Positions 25,254 to 34,979 of a stretch of 64,000 nt of DNA are shown here, in pieces (the stretch's first letter is position 1; every line of letters starts with the position of its first letter). The translations under genes were made by a program, and so were the position numbers. The notes under the pieces are model-generated. The model saw only the letters and a program-made list of their open reading frames with translations, was not told where the DNA came from and did not search any database. This stretch comes from Oricola thermophila (GTDB lineage Bacteria > Pseudomonadota > Alphaproteobacteria > Rhizobiales > Rhizobiaceae): positions 620,001 through 684,000 of the forward strand of contig NZ_CP054836.1 of assembly GCF_013358405.1 (NCBI RefSeq), given 5' to 3'.

Positions 25254-27351
25254 CAACAGAGCTTTTCTCCAAGATCCTCGTCGCCAATCGCGGCGAAATC
25301 GCCTGCCGCGTCTTCAGGACCGCGAAACGTCTCGGCATCGGAACCGTCGCGGTGCACTCGGAGGCCGACCGCAACGCGCTCCATGTCGAGATGGCCGACG
25401 AGGCCGTGGAGATCGGCCCTGCACCTGCCTCCGAGAGTTACCTCGTCATTGACAGGATCATCGAGGCCTGCAAGGAGACCGGCGCCGACGCCGTGCATCC
25501 CGGTTACGGCTTCCTGTCCGAGCGGGCCGAGTTCGCCGAGCGGCTGAAGGCCGAGGGCATCGCCTTCATCGGCCCGCCGGTCAATGCCATCGAGGCGATG
25601 GGCGACAAGATCACGTCCAAGAAGCTTGCCGCCGAGGCCGGGGTCTCCACCGTCCCCGGCTTCATGGGGCTGATCGACGATGCCGATCATGCGGCGAAGA
25701 TCGCGTCCGAGATCGGTTATCCGGTGATGATCAAGGCGTCGGCGGGCGGCGGCGGCAAGGGCATGCGGATCGCCTGGAACGACGACGAGGCACGAGAGGG
25801 CTTCGCGCGCTCGAAGTCCGAGGCCGCGTCCTCCTTCGGCGACGATCGCATCTTCATCGAGAAATTCATCACCGAGCCGCGCCACATCGAGATCCAGGTG
25901 CTGGCCGACTCCCACGGCAATGCCGTCTGGCTCGGCGAGCGGGAATGCTCGATCCAGCGGCGCAACCAGAAGGTCATCGAGGAGGCGCCGTCGCCCTTCC
26001 TCGACGATCAGACGCGCCGGAAGATGGGCGAGCAGGCCGTCGCGCTGGCGAAGGCCGTCGGCTACTCGTCGGCCGGCACGGTCGAGTTCATCGTCGACCG
26101 GGACCGCAACTTCTACTTCCTGGAGATGAACACCCGCCTGCAGGTGGAGCATCCCGTCACCGAGCTGATCACCGGCGTCGATCTCGTCGAACAGATGATC
26201 CGGGTTGCCGCCGGCGAGCGGCTGACGCTGGCCCAGGACGACATCCGGCTGGACGGCTGGGCGATCGAGAGCCGGCTCTATGCCGAGGACCCGTACCGCA
26301 ACTTCCTGCCCTCCATCGGACGGCTGACGCGCTACCGCCCGCCGCGCGAGGGAAAACGCTTCGACGGCGTGATCGTGCGCAACGATACCGGCGTCTTCGA
26401 GGGCGGCGAGATATCGATGTTCTACGATCCGATGATCGCCAAGCTTTGCACCTGGGCGCCGACGCGCGACGAGGCGGTCGAGGCCATGGCGGAGTCGCTC
26501 GACGCCTTCGAGGTCGAGGGCATCGGCCACAACCTGCCGTTCCTGTCGGCGGTGATGGACCATCCGCGCTTTCGCGAGGGACGTATCACCACGGCCTTCA
26601 TCGCCGAGGAATATCCGGACGGCTTTGCAGGCGCGGAGCTTTCCGCCGAGAACCTGCGCCTGGTGGCGGCCACGGCCGCGGCGGCGCAGTGGATATCGGA
26701 GCGCCGCGGCAGCTTCATCACCGGCCGCATGGGAAGCGGCCATCGCGCCGAGCCGCGGGAAACGCCCTACGTGGTGCGTGCGGGCGGCGAGGAGTTCGAG
26801 ATCGCCATCGACGCGGAAGCCACGCGCGGCTTCTACGACGCCGAAAGCCTTGTCGCGCCGTCCGGCGGCGAGTGGGGCGGCCCGATATGGCTCACCTTCG
26901 CCGACGAGGACGAGGCGCGCGGCTACCAGGTCGCCTGGCGGCCCGGAGACCGGGTGGCGATCCTGTTCGCCGAGACCGGCGAGAAGGGGCGCTGGCGCGA
27001 GATCGCGGCGATGAAGATCGCGCCGATCCCCGGCGGCTTCCGGATGCGCTACCGCGGCGCCGATCTCGCCGTCCATGTCATGGCCCCGCACGTGGCGCGG
27101 CTTGCCGCCATGATGCCGGAAAAGGAGGCGCCCGACACCTCCAACCTGCTGCTGTGCCCGATGCCGGGCCTCGTCGTCGCGCTGCATGTCGAGGAAGGCG
27201 AGAAGGTGGTCGAAGGCCAGCCGCTCGCCATCATCGAGGCGATGAAGATGGAGAACGTGCTGCGTGCCGAGAAGGCCGGCACGGTGGCGAAAATCCCCGT
27301 CTCGGTCGGCGAAAGCCTCGCCGTCGATGCGGTCATCATGGAGTTCGAGAG

Positions 27352-27355
<4 letters not shown>
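25250..27355 (+). CDS. pccA: Propionyl-CoA carboxylase alpha subunit (biotin-containing)
   Basis: A 701-residue biotin-dependent enzyme. The biotin carboxylase part (residues 1-450) shows [14 protein letters not shown], the ATP-grasp loop [26 protein letters not shown] and [13 protein letters not shown]-type BT linker domain follows (about 510-620), then a biotinyl domain with the biotinylated lysine in EAMKMEN. It carboxylates biotin with ATP and bicarbonate and works with PccB. It overlaps the upstream 125-residue gene and the downstream mutase by ATGA, so expression is coupled to both. Confidence 0.95.
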
Positions 27356-29487
<2,132 letters not shown>

Positions 29488-29513
29488 AGTTCAGTAAAGG
29501 GCAGAATTTCTAC

Positions 29514-30083
29514 CTAGATTACTTTCTTGGATTTCGGTGTATCCGGCAGGTGGATAGTCTTAATATAGCGCCCATATGATTTGTTGATGGCGAACGGTTC
29601 AGGCCGGAGGAAAAGCTGTATGTGTTCTCCTTTCTTTTGGCCAGGGTAGGGCGTTCCGGCTTTTACGAAACCCGAACGTTCCAGAATGCGGTGCATTCCG
29701 ATATTGTCTGTCCGGGTTGTTGAAAATATTCCCCGGTTTTCGGCGCATTCGATGGACGCCCTTATCAACTCACTCGCGTAGCCGTTATTGCGCACGACCT
29801 CTGCGACAAACACATAGCCGAGTTCGTAAGGGTAATCCGCATCCCCAACATACACGCCGGTTCTCTTGGGGAATTTTGAGCGATAGCTGGCTTGAGGTAT
29901 TTTAAGTGCGGCAGCCCCGAGCGCTGTGCCTCTAACACGAAGGAAAATAAGACGTTTGGCATTCGGCACATTGGTCCGAAGCGTCTTTTCGCTAACCTCG
30001 CCGCCAACCAATATAAGATCAATGAAATCCTTTTGAAGAACGGAAGAAAAATCGTCCGGGTTTCCTGTAATAATCTCAATCAC
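29514..30083 (-). CDS. GNAT-family acetyltransferase coupled to the retron
   Basis: A 189-residue protein with an N-acetyltransferase fold. The acetyl-CoA loop RNNGYASELIRAS and the following FSTTRTDNIGMHRILERSGF (motif B region) are clear. It starts with GTG at 30083, and that base is also the last base of the reverse transcriptase stop (TAGTG), so translation is coupled. Composition is AT-rich like the retron and unlike the pcc operon. It may be a second effector or antidote, acting on tRNA, protein or nucleotide, but no substrate can be read from the sequence. It is convergent with the mutase gene 26 bases away. Confidence 0.8.
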   Translation of the reverse strand: MIEIITGNPDDFSSVLQKDFIDLILVGGEVSEKTLRTNVPNAKRLIFLRVRGTALGAAALKIPQASYRSKFPKRTGVYVGDADYPYELGYVFVAEVVRNNGYASELIRASIECAENRGIFSTTRTDNIGMHRILERSGFVKAGTPYPGQKKGEHIQLFLRPEPFAINKSYGRYIKTIHLPDTPKSKKVI

Positions 30084-31801
30084 TACGGCACCCTTGATTT
30101 GTAGTCGACGATTGCCGCAGTAATTCGCTCCAACAACGGCTTGAAGCCGTTAAAATCGATTTTGTCTGCATTGGGCCGGACCACTTGCTCGGCGAATACG
30201 AACTTTCCGTAGCCACCGGAAGCGCCACCATATTTTAACGAATTGAACTTCTTTCCTTTGACTTTGGTTTCCAAAAGGGAAGGCTCGAAACAATCCTCGA
30301 TGCAGGATTTCCCTGACTCTCCTTTCTCGATAGTTTTAACGAGGTAAAGATTATCGGTGATGTGGTAGAATTTATCATCTGATTGCAAATCAATTGTTAT
30401 TCCGAAATTCTGCTTGATAGTTTTGAAAAGCCCCTTAGCACCGTCGTCGTTGTCGATCAGCACGATGACCGGGTGTTGCAGCGGTTTGTGGCCGAATCTA
30501 TTTATGATTTCGTGGTAGCGCGTCTTGATAAAGAAGAACTTCAAATCCTCGGTGCCGCCACCCAACTCCAGCACTGAGTGCACACGGCCAGTGTAGTTGA
30601 AGAAAGATATTTTCGAAGTGAATTTTTCGTCCTTTATTTTGGCCAATTCCGGAAATGACGGCGTGAGTTTCCGCAGCGCACACTTCAAGTAGATACTGTC
30701 AGTCTTGCCTTCACAAATTACGAGCGGTTGATCTAGGCAGACGAATTTCTTGAATATCAAAAACCGCCTATAGAGCTGGCGCGCCGCTGTCCCGTGTCTT
30801 CTTTTCTCCGGTTCGATGCGTACATCGATGGTGTCTTTGACGTGATGGATATGGCTCAGAATTCCCTCTAATGGATTCAGGGATTCGATCATTTCAGGCT
30901 CTTTTTCACCAACGACCGACACTTTAGATGGCCGATAATATTTTCCCGACTTGAAAGCCTGGTGGCACATTGAGCGAGCGTAACGGTAGTACTCCGGACG
31001 GATATTGACTTTGTCGTTGACAGTAAGTCCTGTAACGAGTTGGCGGCCATCCCGAAATTGCATGCGGGTCTTGTCGGGATTGATCTTAAAGCCGGCGCCT
31101 TCAATCGCCTTTGTCAACGGATCTGCGAGTTTCCAATCCGGTCCCTCGCCAGCTACAGGTTGTGCCAAAGCCGCCGGAAATTTCTTCAAGCTTGTAGAAA
31201 AGGTGATGTCGTCGGCATAGCGCGAGTAGGTGACTTTGTGGTCTTTCGCAAGCCGTACGAGCCGCGCGTCAAGAATGTTTGCGATCAGATCAGCAATGAT
31301 GGGCGAACACGGGCTTCCTTGCGGAAGTGAGTTCTCGTGGCAGGCAATCTGGCTGATAAGCGTTGCAACGTTTTCGTGAAAACCAAAGCGGTTGTCACTA
31401 ATGAAAAAACCACGCACTCGCCCGAAATTGAAGGTAGGAAAGAAATCCTTCAGGTCGAGGTTTAGGACGTAGCGACGACGTTTATGCTTCCGCGCATTCG
31501 AGATAATGGAATGCCCGCGACGAAAGCCGTGGGAGGTAGAGTTTATTCCTTTTTCTGCCTCAATTGAATCAACAGAGGCATAGAGCACATTGGCGAGCCG
31601 TCGCTGGAGCGTTTTCAGCGGTTCGATGGGTGCGCAGATTTCTCTCTCGCCTCCGTGGGATTTTTTGATCTTGAATTTCTTGTACTTTGAATTTTCTTCC
31701 AGCTTGTATATTATGTAAGAAATTCCCTTTGGCGAGAAGCCAAGTATTTTTGCGAGGTCTTCTAAATCTTTAGCGTCTTGTAGTTTCTTTAGTATGGTCA
31801 T
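30083..31801 (-). CDS. Retron reverse transcriptase fused to TOPRIM domain (Ec67-like)
   Basis: A 572-residue fusion. The reverse transcriptase part (residues about 45-300) has the catalytic YADD at 195-198, LPQGSPCSP at 159-167, NPDKTR at 241-246 and the retron hallmark VTG at 257-259. The C-terminal part (about 357-510) is a TOPRIM domain: ICEGKTD with E364, and VIVLIDNDDG with D450 and D452. Ec67-type retrons share this fusion and act in phage defence, with the TOPRIM part as toxic nuclease; that role is inferred here. The ATG at 31801 has no clear ribosome site. A candidate msr-msd RNA ends 25 bases upstream. Hand counts of single 60-base stretches gave 42% GC here and 68% in the neighbouring mutase gene, a sign of transfer. 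Confidence 0.92.
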   Translation of the reverse strand: MTILKKLQDAKDLEDLAKILGFSPKGISYIIYKLEENSKYKKFKIKKSHGGEREICAPIEPLKTLQRRLANVLYASVDSIEAEKGINSTSHGFRRGHSIISNARKHKRRRYVLNLDLKDFFPTFNFGRVRGFFISDNRFGFHENVATLISQIACHENSLPQGSPCSPIIADLIANILDARLVRLAKDHKVTYSRYADDITFSTSLKKFPAALAQPVAGEGPDWKLADPLTKAIEGAGFKINPDKTRMQFRDGRQLVTGLTVNDKVNIRPEYYRYARSMCHQAFKSGKYYRPSKVSVVGEKEPEMIESLNPLEGILSHIHHVKDTIDVRIEPEKRRHGTAARQLYRRFLIFKKFVCLDQPLVICEGKTDSIYLKCALRKLTPSFPELAKIKDEKFTSKISFFNYTGRVHSVLELGGGTEDLKFFFIKTRYHEIINRFGHKPLQHPVIVLIDNDDGAKGLFKTIKQNFGITIDLQSDDKFYHITDNLYLVKTIEKGESGKSCIEDCFEPSLLETKVKGKKFNSLKYGGASGGYGKFVFAEQVVRPNADKIDFNGFKPLLERITAAIVDYKSRVP

Positions 31802-31825
31802 TTAGCAATTTCGTAATAAGGAAAT

Positions 31826-31964
31826 GCTTACAGGCACTCCTATGCGATACCCAGTTTTCGTCCATTCATCACAAACGAATAGGCATTAAGGATCGTCGGG
31901 AAGCGATTCCCTCCTGACATTGTTTCTTATATCGCGATACGCGATAACAATTCTGCCTGTAAGC
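31826..31964 (-). ncRNA. Retron msr-msd RNA, Ec67-like
   Basis: A perfect 11-base inverted repeat, GCTTACAGGCA (31954-31964 as read on the minus strand) with TGCCTGTAAGC (31826-31836), forms the a1/a2 stem of a 139-nt RNA just upstream of the reverse transcriptase. After a1 the RNA reads GAATTGTT, then a TATCGCG/CGCGATA hairpin (31930-31946), then CAGGAGGGAATCGCTTCCC with a GGGAA/TTCCC stem (31898-31911), then GATCCTTAAT. From memory, Ec67 RNA has the same order: GGCAGA-TTGTT, CAGGAGG-AATCGCCTCCC, ATCCTTGAT and GGAGTGCCTG before a2. The copied msd part would fold on CCTAT/ATAGG (31839-31883). The branching G is probably the one right after GGCA. Confidence 0.85.
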
Positions 31965-31983
31965 GGTTTTCTAATAACCGCTT
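31961..31983. promoter_or_regulatory. Inverted repeat at the retron RNA start
   Basis: AAGCGGTT (31961-31968) and AACCGCTT (31976-31983) form a perfect 8-base inverted repeat that overlaps the first four bases of a1. On the minus strand TATTAG lies inside it, seven bases before a1, a plausible -10 box. It could be an operator or a structure that competes with a1/a2 pairing. Confidence 0.5.
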
Positions 31984-32168
31984 CAATCAAATGGCACAAG
32001 TTTGTCAATCATCGGCGAACATGGAAAGCTATCTGGCGCACGGTGATAGTTTGTACCGGTCGCAACCAATATACTGATGTTGCACTTCGAGGCTTCTTAT
32101 CCCCGTTTTTGCGGGCTAGCCTTAATCCAACTCTCCTTATTAAACTTTACCCGCCCTCCCTATCTCCT

Positions 32169-32187
32169 CCCCCCCCCCCCCCCCCCC
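32169..32187. repeat. Homopolymer of 19 cytosines
   Basis: An uninterrupted run of 19 C ends exactly at the -35 box of small RNA copy 1. Copy 2 has an interrupted C-rich stretch at the same place. The exact length may be a sequencing estimate. Long C-runs slip in replication and could vary between cells. Confidence 0.9.
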
Positions 32188-32216
32188 TTGAACTCCGTCC
32201 CCACCGTCCCCATCTA
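32187..32216 (+). promoter_or_regulatory. Sigma-32-like promoter of small RNA copy 1
   Basis: CTTGAA (32187-32192), a 15-base spacer and CCCCATCTA (32208-32216) match the RpoH consensus almost perfectly. Transcription would start near 32222-32224. The spacer length equals that in the divergent copy near 20.7 kb. Confidence 0.7.
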
Positions 32217-32221
32217 TTGAT

Positions 32222-32376
32222 CAACCGGCTGACGCCGCGTGAAGCTCCTTCCAGATAGGTTGCGAGGTTTCGGGCGAGGTCGGGTCAGAGCTGATCGACA
32301 GTCTGGCGACCGCGGAAGTACCGGCGCCATCCAAGTCTCAGCGAACGAGGGAAGCGGGCAATAGCCCGCTTTTTTT
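32222..32376 (+). ncRNA. Candidate heat-shock small RNA, copy 1
   Basis: From the expected start to the terminator this is about 155 nt. It ends with AAGCGGGC/GCCCGCTT (loop AATA) and seven Ts, a strong intrinsic terminator. It contains AGCTCCTTCC, which can pair with Shine-Dalgarno sequences; CAACC (32222-32226) can pair with GGTTG (32258-32262) to enclose it. About six differences separate it from copy 2 over roughly 170 bases. I cannot place it in a named family with certainty; alphaproteobacterial small RNAs with anti-Shine-Dalgarno motifs are known. Confidence 0.7.
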
Positions 32377-32408
32377 GTTTCCGGCGCCGAGCCGGTCAAG
32401 CCCGGTGA

Positions 32409-33278
32409 TCACGTCAGGGCGGCGAACTGCTTGCGGATGTCGGCGACAAAGACGCGCATGCGCGCCGTATGCCGGAAGTCGCGGTGGTAGAGAATCCAGA
32501 CATCCCGGTCCGATTTCACCGTCAGTTCGGGAAGCTGGACGAGATCCGGTATCCAGGCGCCCACGATGACCGGGAGTTCGACCACGCCCATATTCGCCAG
32601 CGCCGCGGCAACCGCGGCAAGCTTGGTATCGACCCGGCAGGCCGCGCGCCCGCCGGGAAAATGCGATGCCGCCCATTCGGGCCGACCCTCGCCCGTGTCG
32701 TGCCAGATCCAGTCGAGGTCGGTGCGCCGGGTTGCTTCCTCCGCATCGGTTCCCTTCGCTTGCAGGTAGGCCCGCGTGCAGTAGAGGCTGTTCCGGTTCG
32801 CGGTCAGCCGATGCCCGACCAGCGTCTCTTGTGGCGCGGCGGTCGCACGGATGGCGACGTCGGCCTCGCGCCTGTTCAGGCTCGCGAGCTCGTCCGAGGC
32901 CAGCAAGGTGACCTCTATCTGCGGGTAGCGCGACGAGAAACCGGCGATCATTGGCATGAGCAGGTAGTGCGCGAGAAGGGGCGGCGCCGCTATCGTGAGC
33001 TTGCCGCCGATGCGGGCATCCCTGGCGCTTGCGCCGCGCGAGAAGCGCGACACCTGGTTCTCGACCTGCTCCGCGATCGGAACGAGTTCGCTTCCCGCGG
33101 CCGTCAATGCAAGCCCGCTCGCCAGCCGGTCGAACAGCCTGACGCCCATCCGCCGCTCGAGCTGCGCTATGCGGCGCGATACGGTCGAATGGTTGACTGC
33201 CAGCCGACGGGCGGCCGCGGTTATGCTGCCCGTTCGGGCAACGGCCAGGAAATGGCGGATGTCGTCCCAGTCGTGCAT
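32409..33278 (-). CDS. LysR-family transcriptional regulator
   Basis: A 289-residue LysR protein: a winged helix-turn-helix at residues 3-60 (FLAVARTGSITAAARRLAVNHSTVSRRIAQLE) and a periplasmic-binding-like effector domain. The ATG at 33278 is preferred over a GTG at 33293, which would sit inside the candidate operator. It is divergent from the metallo-hydrolase gene, the usual arrangement for a LysR protein and its target. The inducer is unknown. Confidence 0.87.
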   Translation of the reverse strand: MHDWDDIRHFLAVARTGSITAAARRLAVNHSTVSRRIAQLERRMGVRLFDRLASGLALTAAGSELVPIAEQVENQVSRFSRGASARDARIGGKLTIAAPPLLAHYLLMPMIAGFSSRYPQIEVTLLASDELASLNRREADVAIRATAAPQETLVGHRLTANRNSLYCTRAYLQAKGTDAEEATRRTDLDWIWHDTGEGRPEWAASHFPGGRAACRVDTKLAAVAAALANMGVVELPVIVGAWIPDLVQLPELTVKSDRDVWILYHRDFRHTARMRVFVADIRKQFAALT

Positions 33279-33291
33279 TGTGCAAAAATGC
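33271..33291. promoter_or_regulatory. Inverted repeat at the LysR start, candidate autoregulatory operator
   Basis: GTGCATT and AATGCAC form a perfect 7-base inverted repeat around GTGCAAA (33271-33291), overlapping the LysR start codon. TTTTGCA-like half-sites continue toward the hydrolase gene. The position suits a LysR autoregulatory site. Confidence 0.5.
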
Positions 33292-33393
33292 ACGAGAAGT
33301 CTGCAAAAGTCGAGAATTTTCGAACCGGTCCGACCCTGCTAGCAACCGGGACCTGCCCGTAGGCGCAGCGCACAGCAAAACAGGAGCCAACCC

Positions 33394-34353
33394 ATGCACA
33401 TCGATAGACGCAGCTTTCTCACCGGTGCAGGCAAGTTCGCCTTTGCAACCGCCCTGGTTTCGCCGGGCGCTGCCCTGCAATTAGCTTCCCATCCAGTCCG
33501 GGCGAGCCAATCCACCGGCGCGCACAGCTGGAGCGTCGGCGATATCAGGATCACCGCCCTGCTCGACGGCTTCGTCGAACTCGACGCGACGATATTTGCC
33601 GACGCGGACCCGTCCGAGCGGCGAACGCTTCTGGAGGAAGCCGGCCAGAAGCCAGGCAAGTTCGCAGTCGACGTGAACGCGTTTCTGCTGGAACACTCGG
33701 GCAAGCTCACGCTCATCGACAGCGGCACCCGCGATCTCTTTGGCCCGACGCTCGGCAAGGTGCCTGCGGCGCTGAGGAACATCGGCGTGGATCCCGCCAA
33801 CATAGGCCATGTGCTGCTTACCCACATGCATAACGATCATGTCGGCGGTCTGCTGGACGAGAATGGCGCGGCCGCGTTCCCCAATGCCGAGCTTGTCGTT
33901 CCGGCTGCCGAGTGGGACTACTGGACGTCCGAGGACGTCTACTCCGCCGCATCGGATCAGGGACGGTATTCCTTCGCCGGAGCACGGGCCGCGGCGCCGG
34001 TCTACAAGGACCGGGTGAAGACCTTCGCGGGTGAGGCCGAGATACTGCCGGGCGTCTTTCCGATCGCGTTGCCCGGCCACAGTATCGGGCACACCGGTTT
34101 CCGCCTCGCATCGGGCTCCGAGCAGATGATCGTCTGGGGCGACATTGTCGTTTCTCCGCAGGTGCAGTTCGCGCATCCGGAATGGGCGTCGACCTTCGAT
34201 GCGGACGGCCAGCTTTCGATCGCCTCGCGCATACGGATGTTCGACGAGGCTGCGGCCGACAGAATCCTCGTCGCGGGAATGCATCTTCCATTCCCGGGGG
34301 GCGGACGTGTCGAAGTGCACGGTCTCTCCTACCGGTTCTTGCCATTCGAATAG
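33394..34353 (+). CDS. Secreted MBL-fold metallo-hydrolase
   Basis: A 319-residue protein with a twin-arginine type signal (DRRSFLTGAGKFAFATALV) and cleavage near residue 37. The metal motif HMHNDH (in LLTHMHNDHVGG) and later histidines in PGHSIGHTGF and MHLPFPGGG fit a two-zinc metallo-beta-lactamase fold. Such proteins include lactonases, arylsulfatase-like and quinoprotein-relay enzymes; the substrate is unknown. GGAGCC precedes the ATG. It is divergent from the LysR gene, which probably controls it, and is followed by small RNA copy 2. Confidence 0.82.
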   Translation: MHIDRRSFLTGAGKFAFATALVSPGAALQLASHPVRASQSTGAHSWSVGDIRITALLDGFVELDATIFADADPSERRTLLEEAGQKPGKFAVDVNAFLLEHSGKLTLIDSGTRDLFGPTLGKVPAALRNIGVDPANIGHVLLTHMHNDHVGGLLDENGAAAFPNAELVVPAAEWDYWTSEDVYSAASDQGRYSFAGARAAAPVYKDRVKTFAGEAEILPGVFPIALPGHSIGHTGFRLASGSEQMIVWGDIVVSPQVQFAHPEWASTFDADGQLSIASRIRMFDEAAADRILVAGMHLPFPGGGRVEVHGLSYRFLPFE

Positions 34354-34484
34354 CGGACTTCCTGTTAATGTCGGTCGGTGACCGACCGGTGTTTCCCTGT
34401 CCGCTAAAAATGCAGGGGCTTTCCCGAAGCGACTGGACGGAAGGGCAGGGGCGGAGCAGGTGGAAGAGTGCACCGCCCCCGCCC

Positions 34485-34665
34485 CTTGAACTCCGTCCCC
34501 ACCTATTGATCAACCGGCTGACGCCGCGTGAAGCTCCTTCCAGATAGGTTGCGAGTTTTCGGGCGAGGTCGGGTCAGAGCTGTTCGACAGTCTGGCGACC
34601 GCGGAAGTACCGGCGCCATTCGAGTCTCGGCGAACGAGGGAAGCGGGCAGTAGCCCGCTTTTTTT
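34485..34665 (+). ncRNA. Candidate heat-shock small RNA, copy 2 with shortened promoter
   Basis: This direct repeat of copy 1 is nearly identical from TTGATCAACCGG to GTTTCCGGCGC, including the terminator AAGCGGGC/GCCCGCTT (34641-34660) and T-run. CTTGAA is at 34485-34490, but only six bases separate it from CCCCACCTA because nine bases present in copy 1 are missing. The promoter is therefore probably weak, changed or dead. The RNA body would begin near 34505. No protein frame is conserved. Confidence 0.6.
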
Positions 34666-34775
34666 GTTTCCGGCGCGCCCCGGCGCGGTGGAAACGGCCG
34701 GGCGGCCCGTGCAGGCCGCCGCGCCGTCGCGGTCATTCGATGCCGTCCGAACCAGCGGGCAACGCCCGCCGCCCG

Positions 34776-34979
34776 CTACTCCTGGCTTTCCAGCGTCAGG
34801 AACATCAGCGCCAGGTAGACCACCGGCATGACGCCGAGGACGATGAGTTCCAGCCCCATCGAGATGCCGCAATTGCTCGCATGCATCCGGTAGCCGACGA
34901 AGATCACCGCCGCCAGGATCACGGCAAGGCCGATGAACCACGGGGTGAGGCGGTTGCGCTTGCGGGTTTTCCCGCTCAT
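34776..34979 (-). CDS. Small two-helix membrane protein
   Basis: A 67-residue protein: a basic start (SGKTRKRNRLTP), a first helix (WFIGLAVILAAVIFVGY), a short loop with one cysteine, and a second helix (LELIVLGVMPVVYLALMFLTL). I do not recognise a named family. The ATG overlaps the stop of the bacterioferritin-like gene (ATGA) and has GTGAGGATTC upstream, so it is the second gene of that operon and may be linked to iron storage or stress. Confidence 0.65.
   Translation of the reverse strand: MSGKTRKRNRLTPWFIGLAVILAAVIFVGYRMHASNCGISMGLELIVLGVMPVVYLALMFLTLESQE

Noticed and set aside
25172..27187. Long minus-strand frame opposite pccA
   Set aside because: A mirror of the high-GC codon pattern of pccA; no family motif, while pccA has all its catalytic motifs. 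The same holds for long frames opposite hemN, ccoN, ggt, mutase, phnM and putA.
25945..27351. In-frame extension upstream of the methylmalonyl-CoA mutase start
   Set aside because: It lies wholly inside pccA in a different frame; the mutase family starts at 27352, where the ATGA overlap with pccA occurs.
32214..32399. Minus-strand open frame with KKAGYCPL, also seen at 34503-34736 and, on the opposite relative strand set, near 20433-20717
   Set aside because: These frames read the antisense of the small RNA terminator; the KKAGYCPL string is the translated terminator stem. The rest of the frame is not conserved between copies and there is no ribosome site.
32160..34671. Composite transposon or insertion sequence bounded by the direct repeats
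   Set aside because: The repeats have no terminal inverted repeats or transposase and end in intrinsic terminators; they are better read as small RNA genes.
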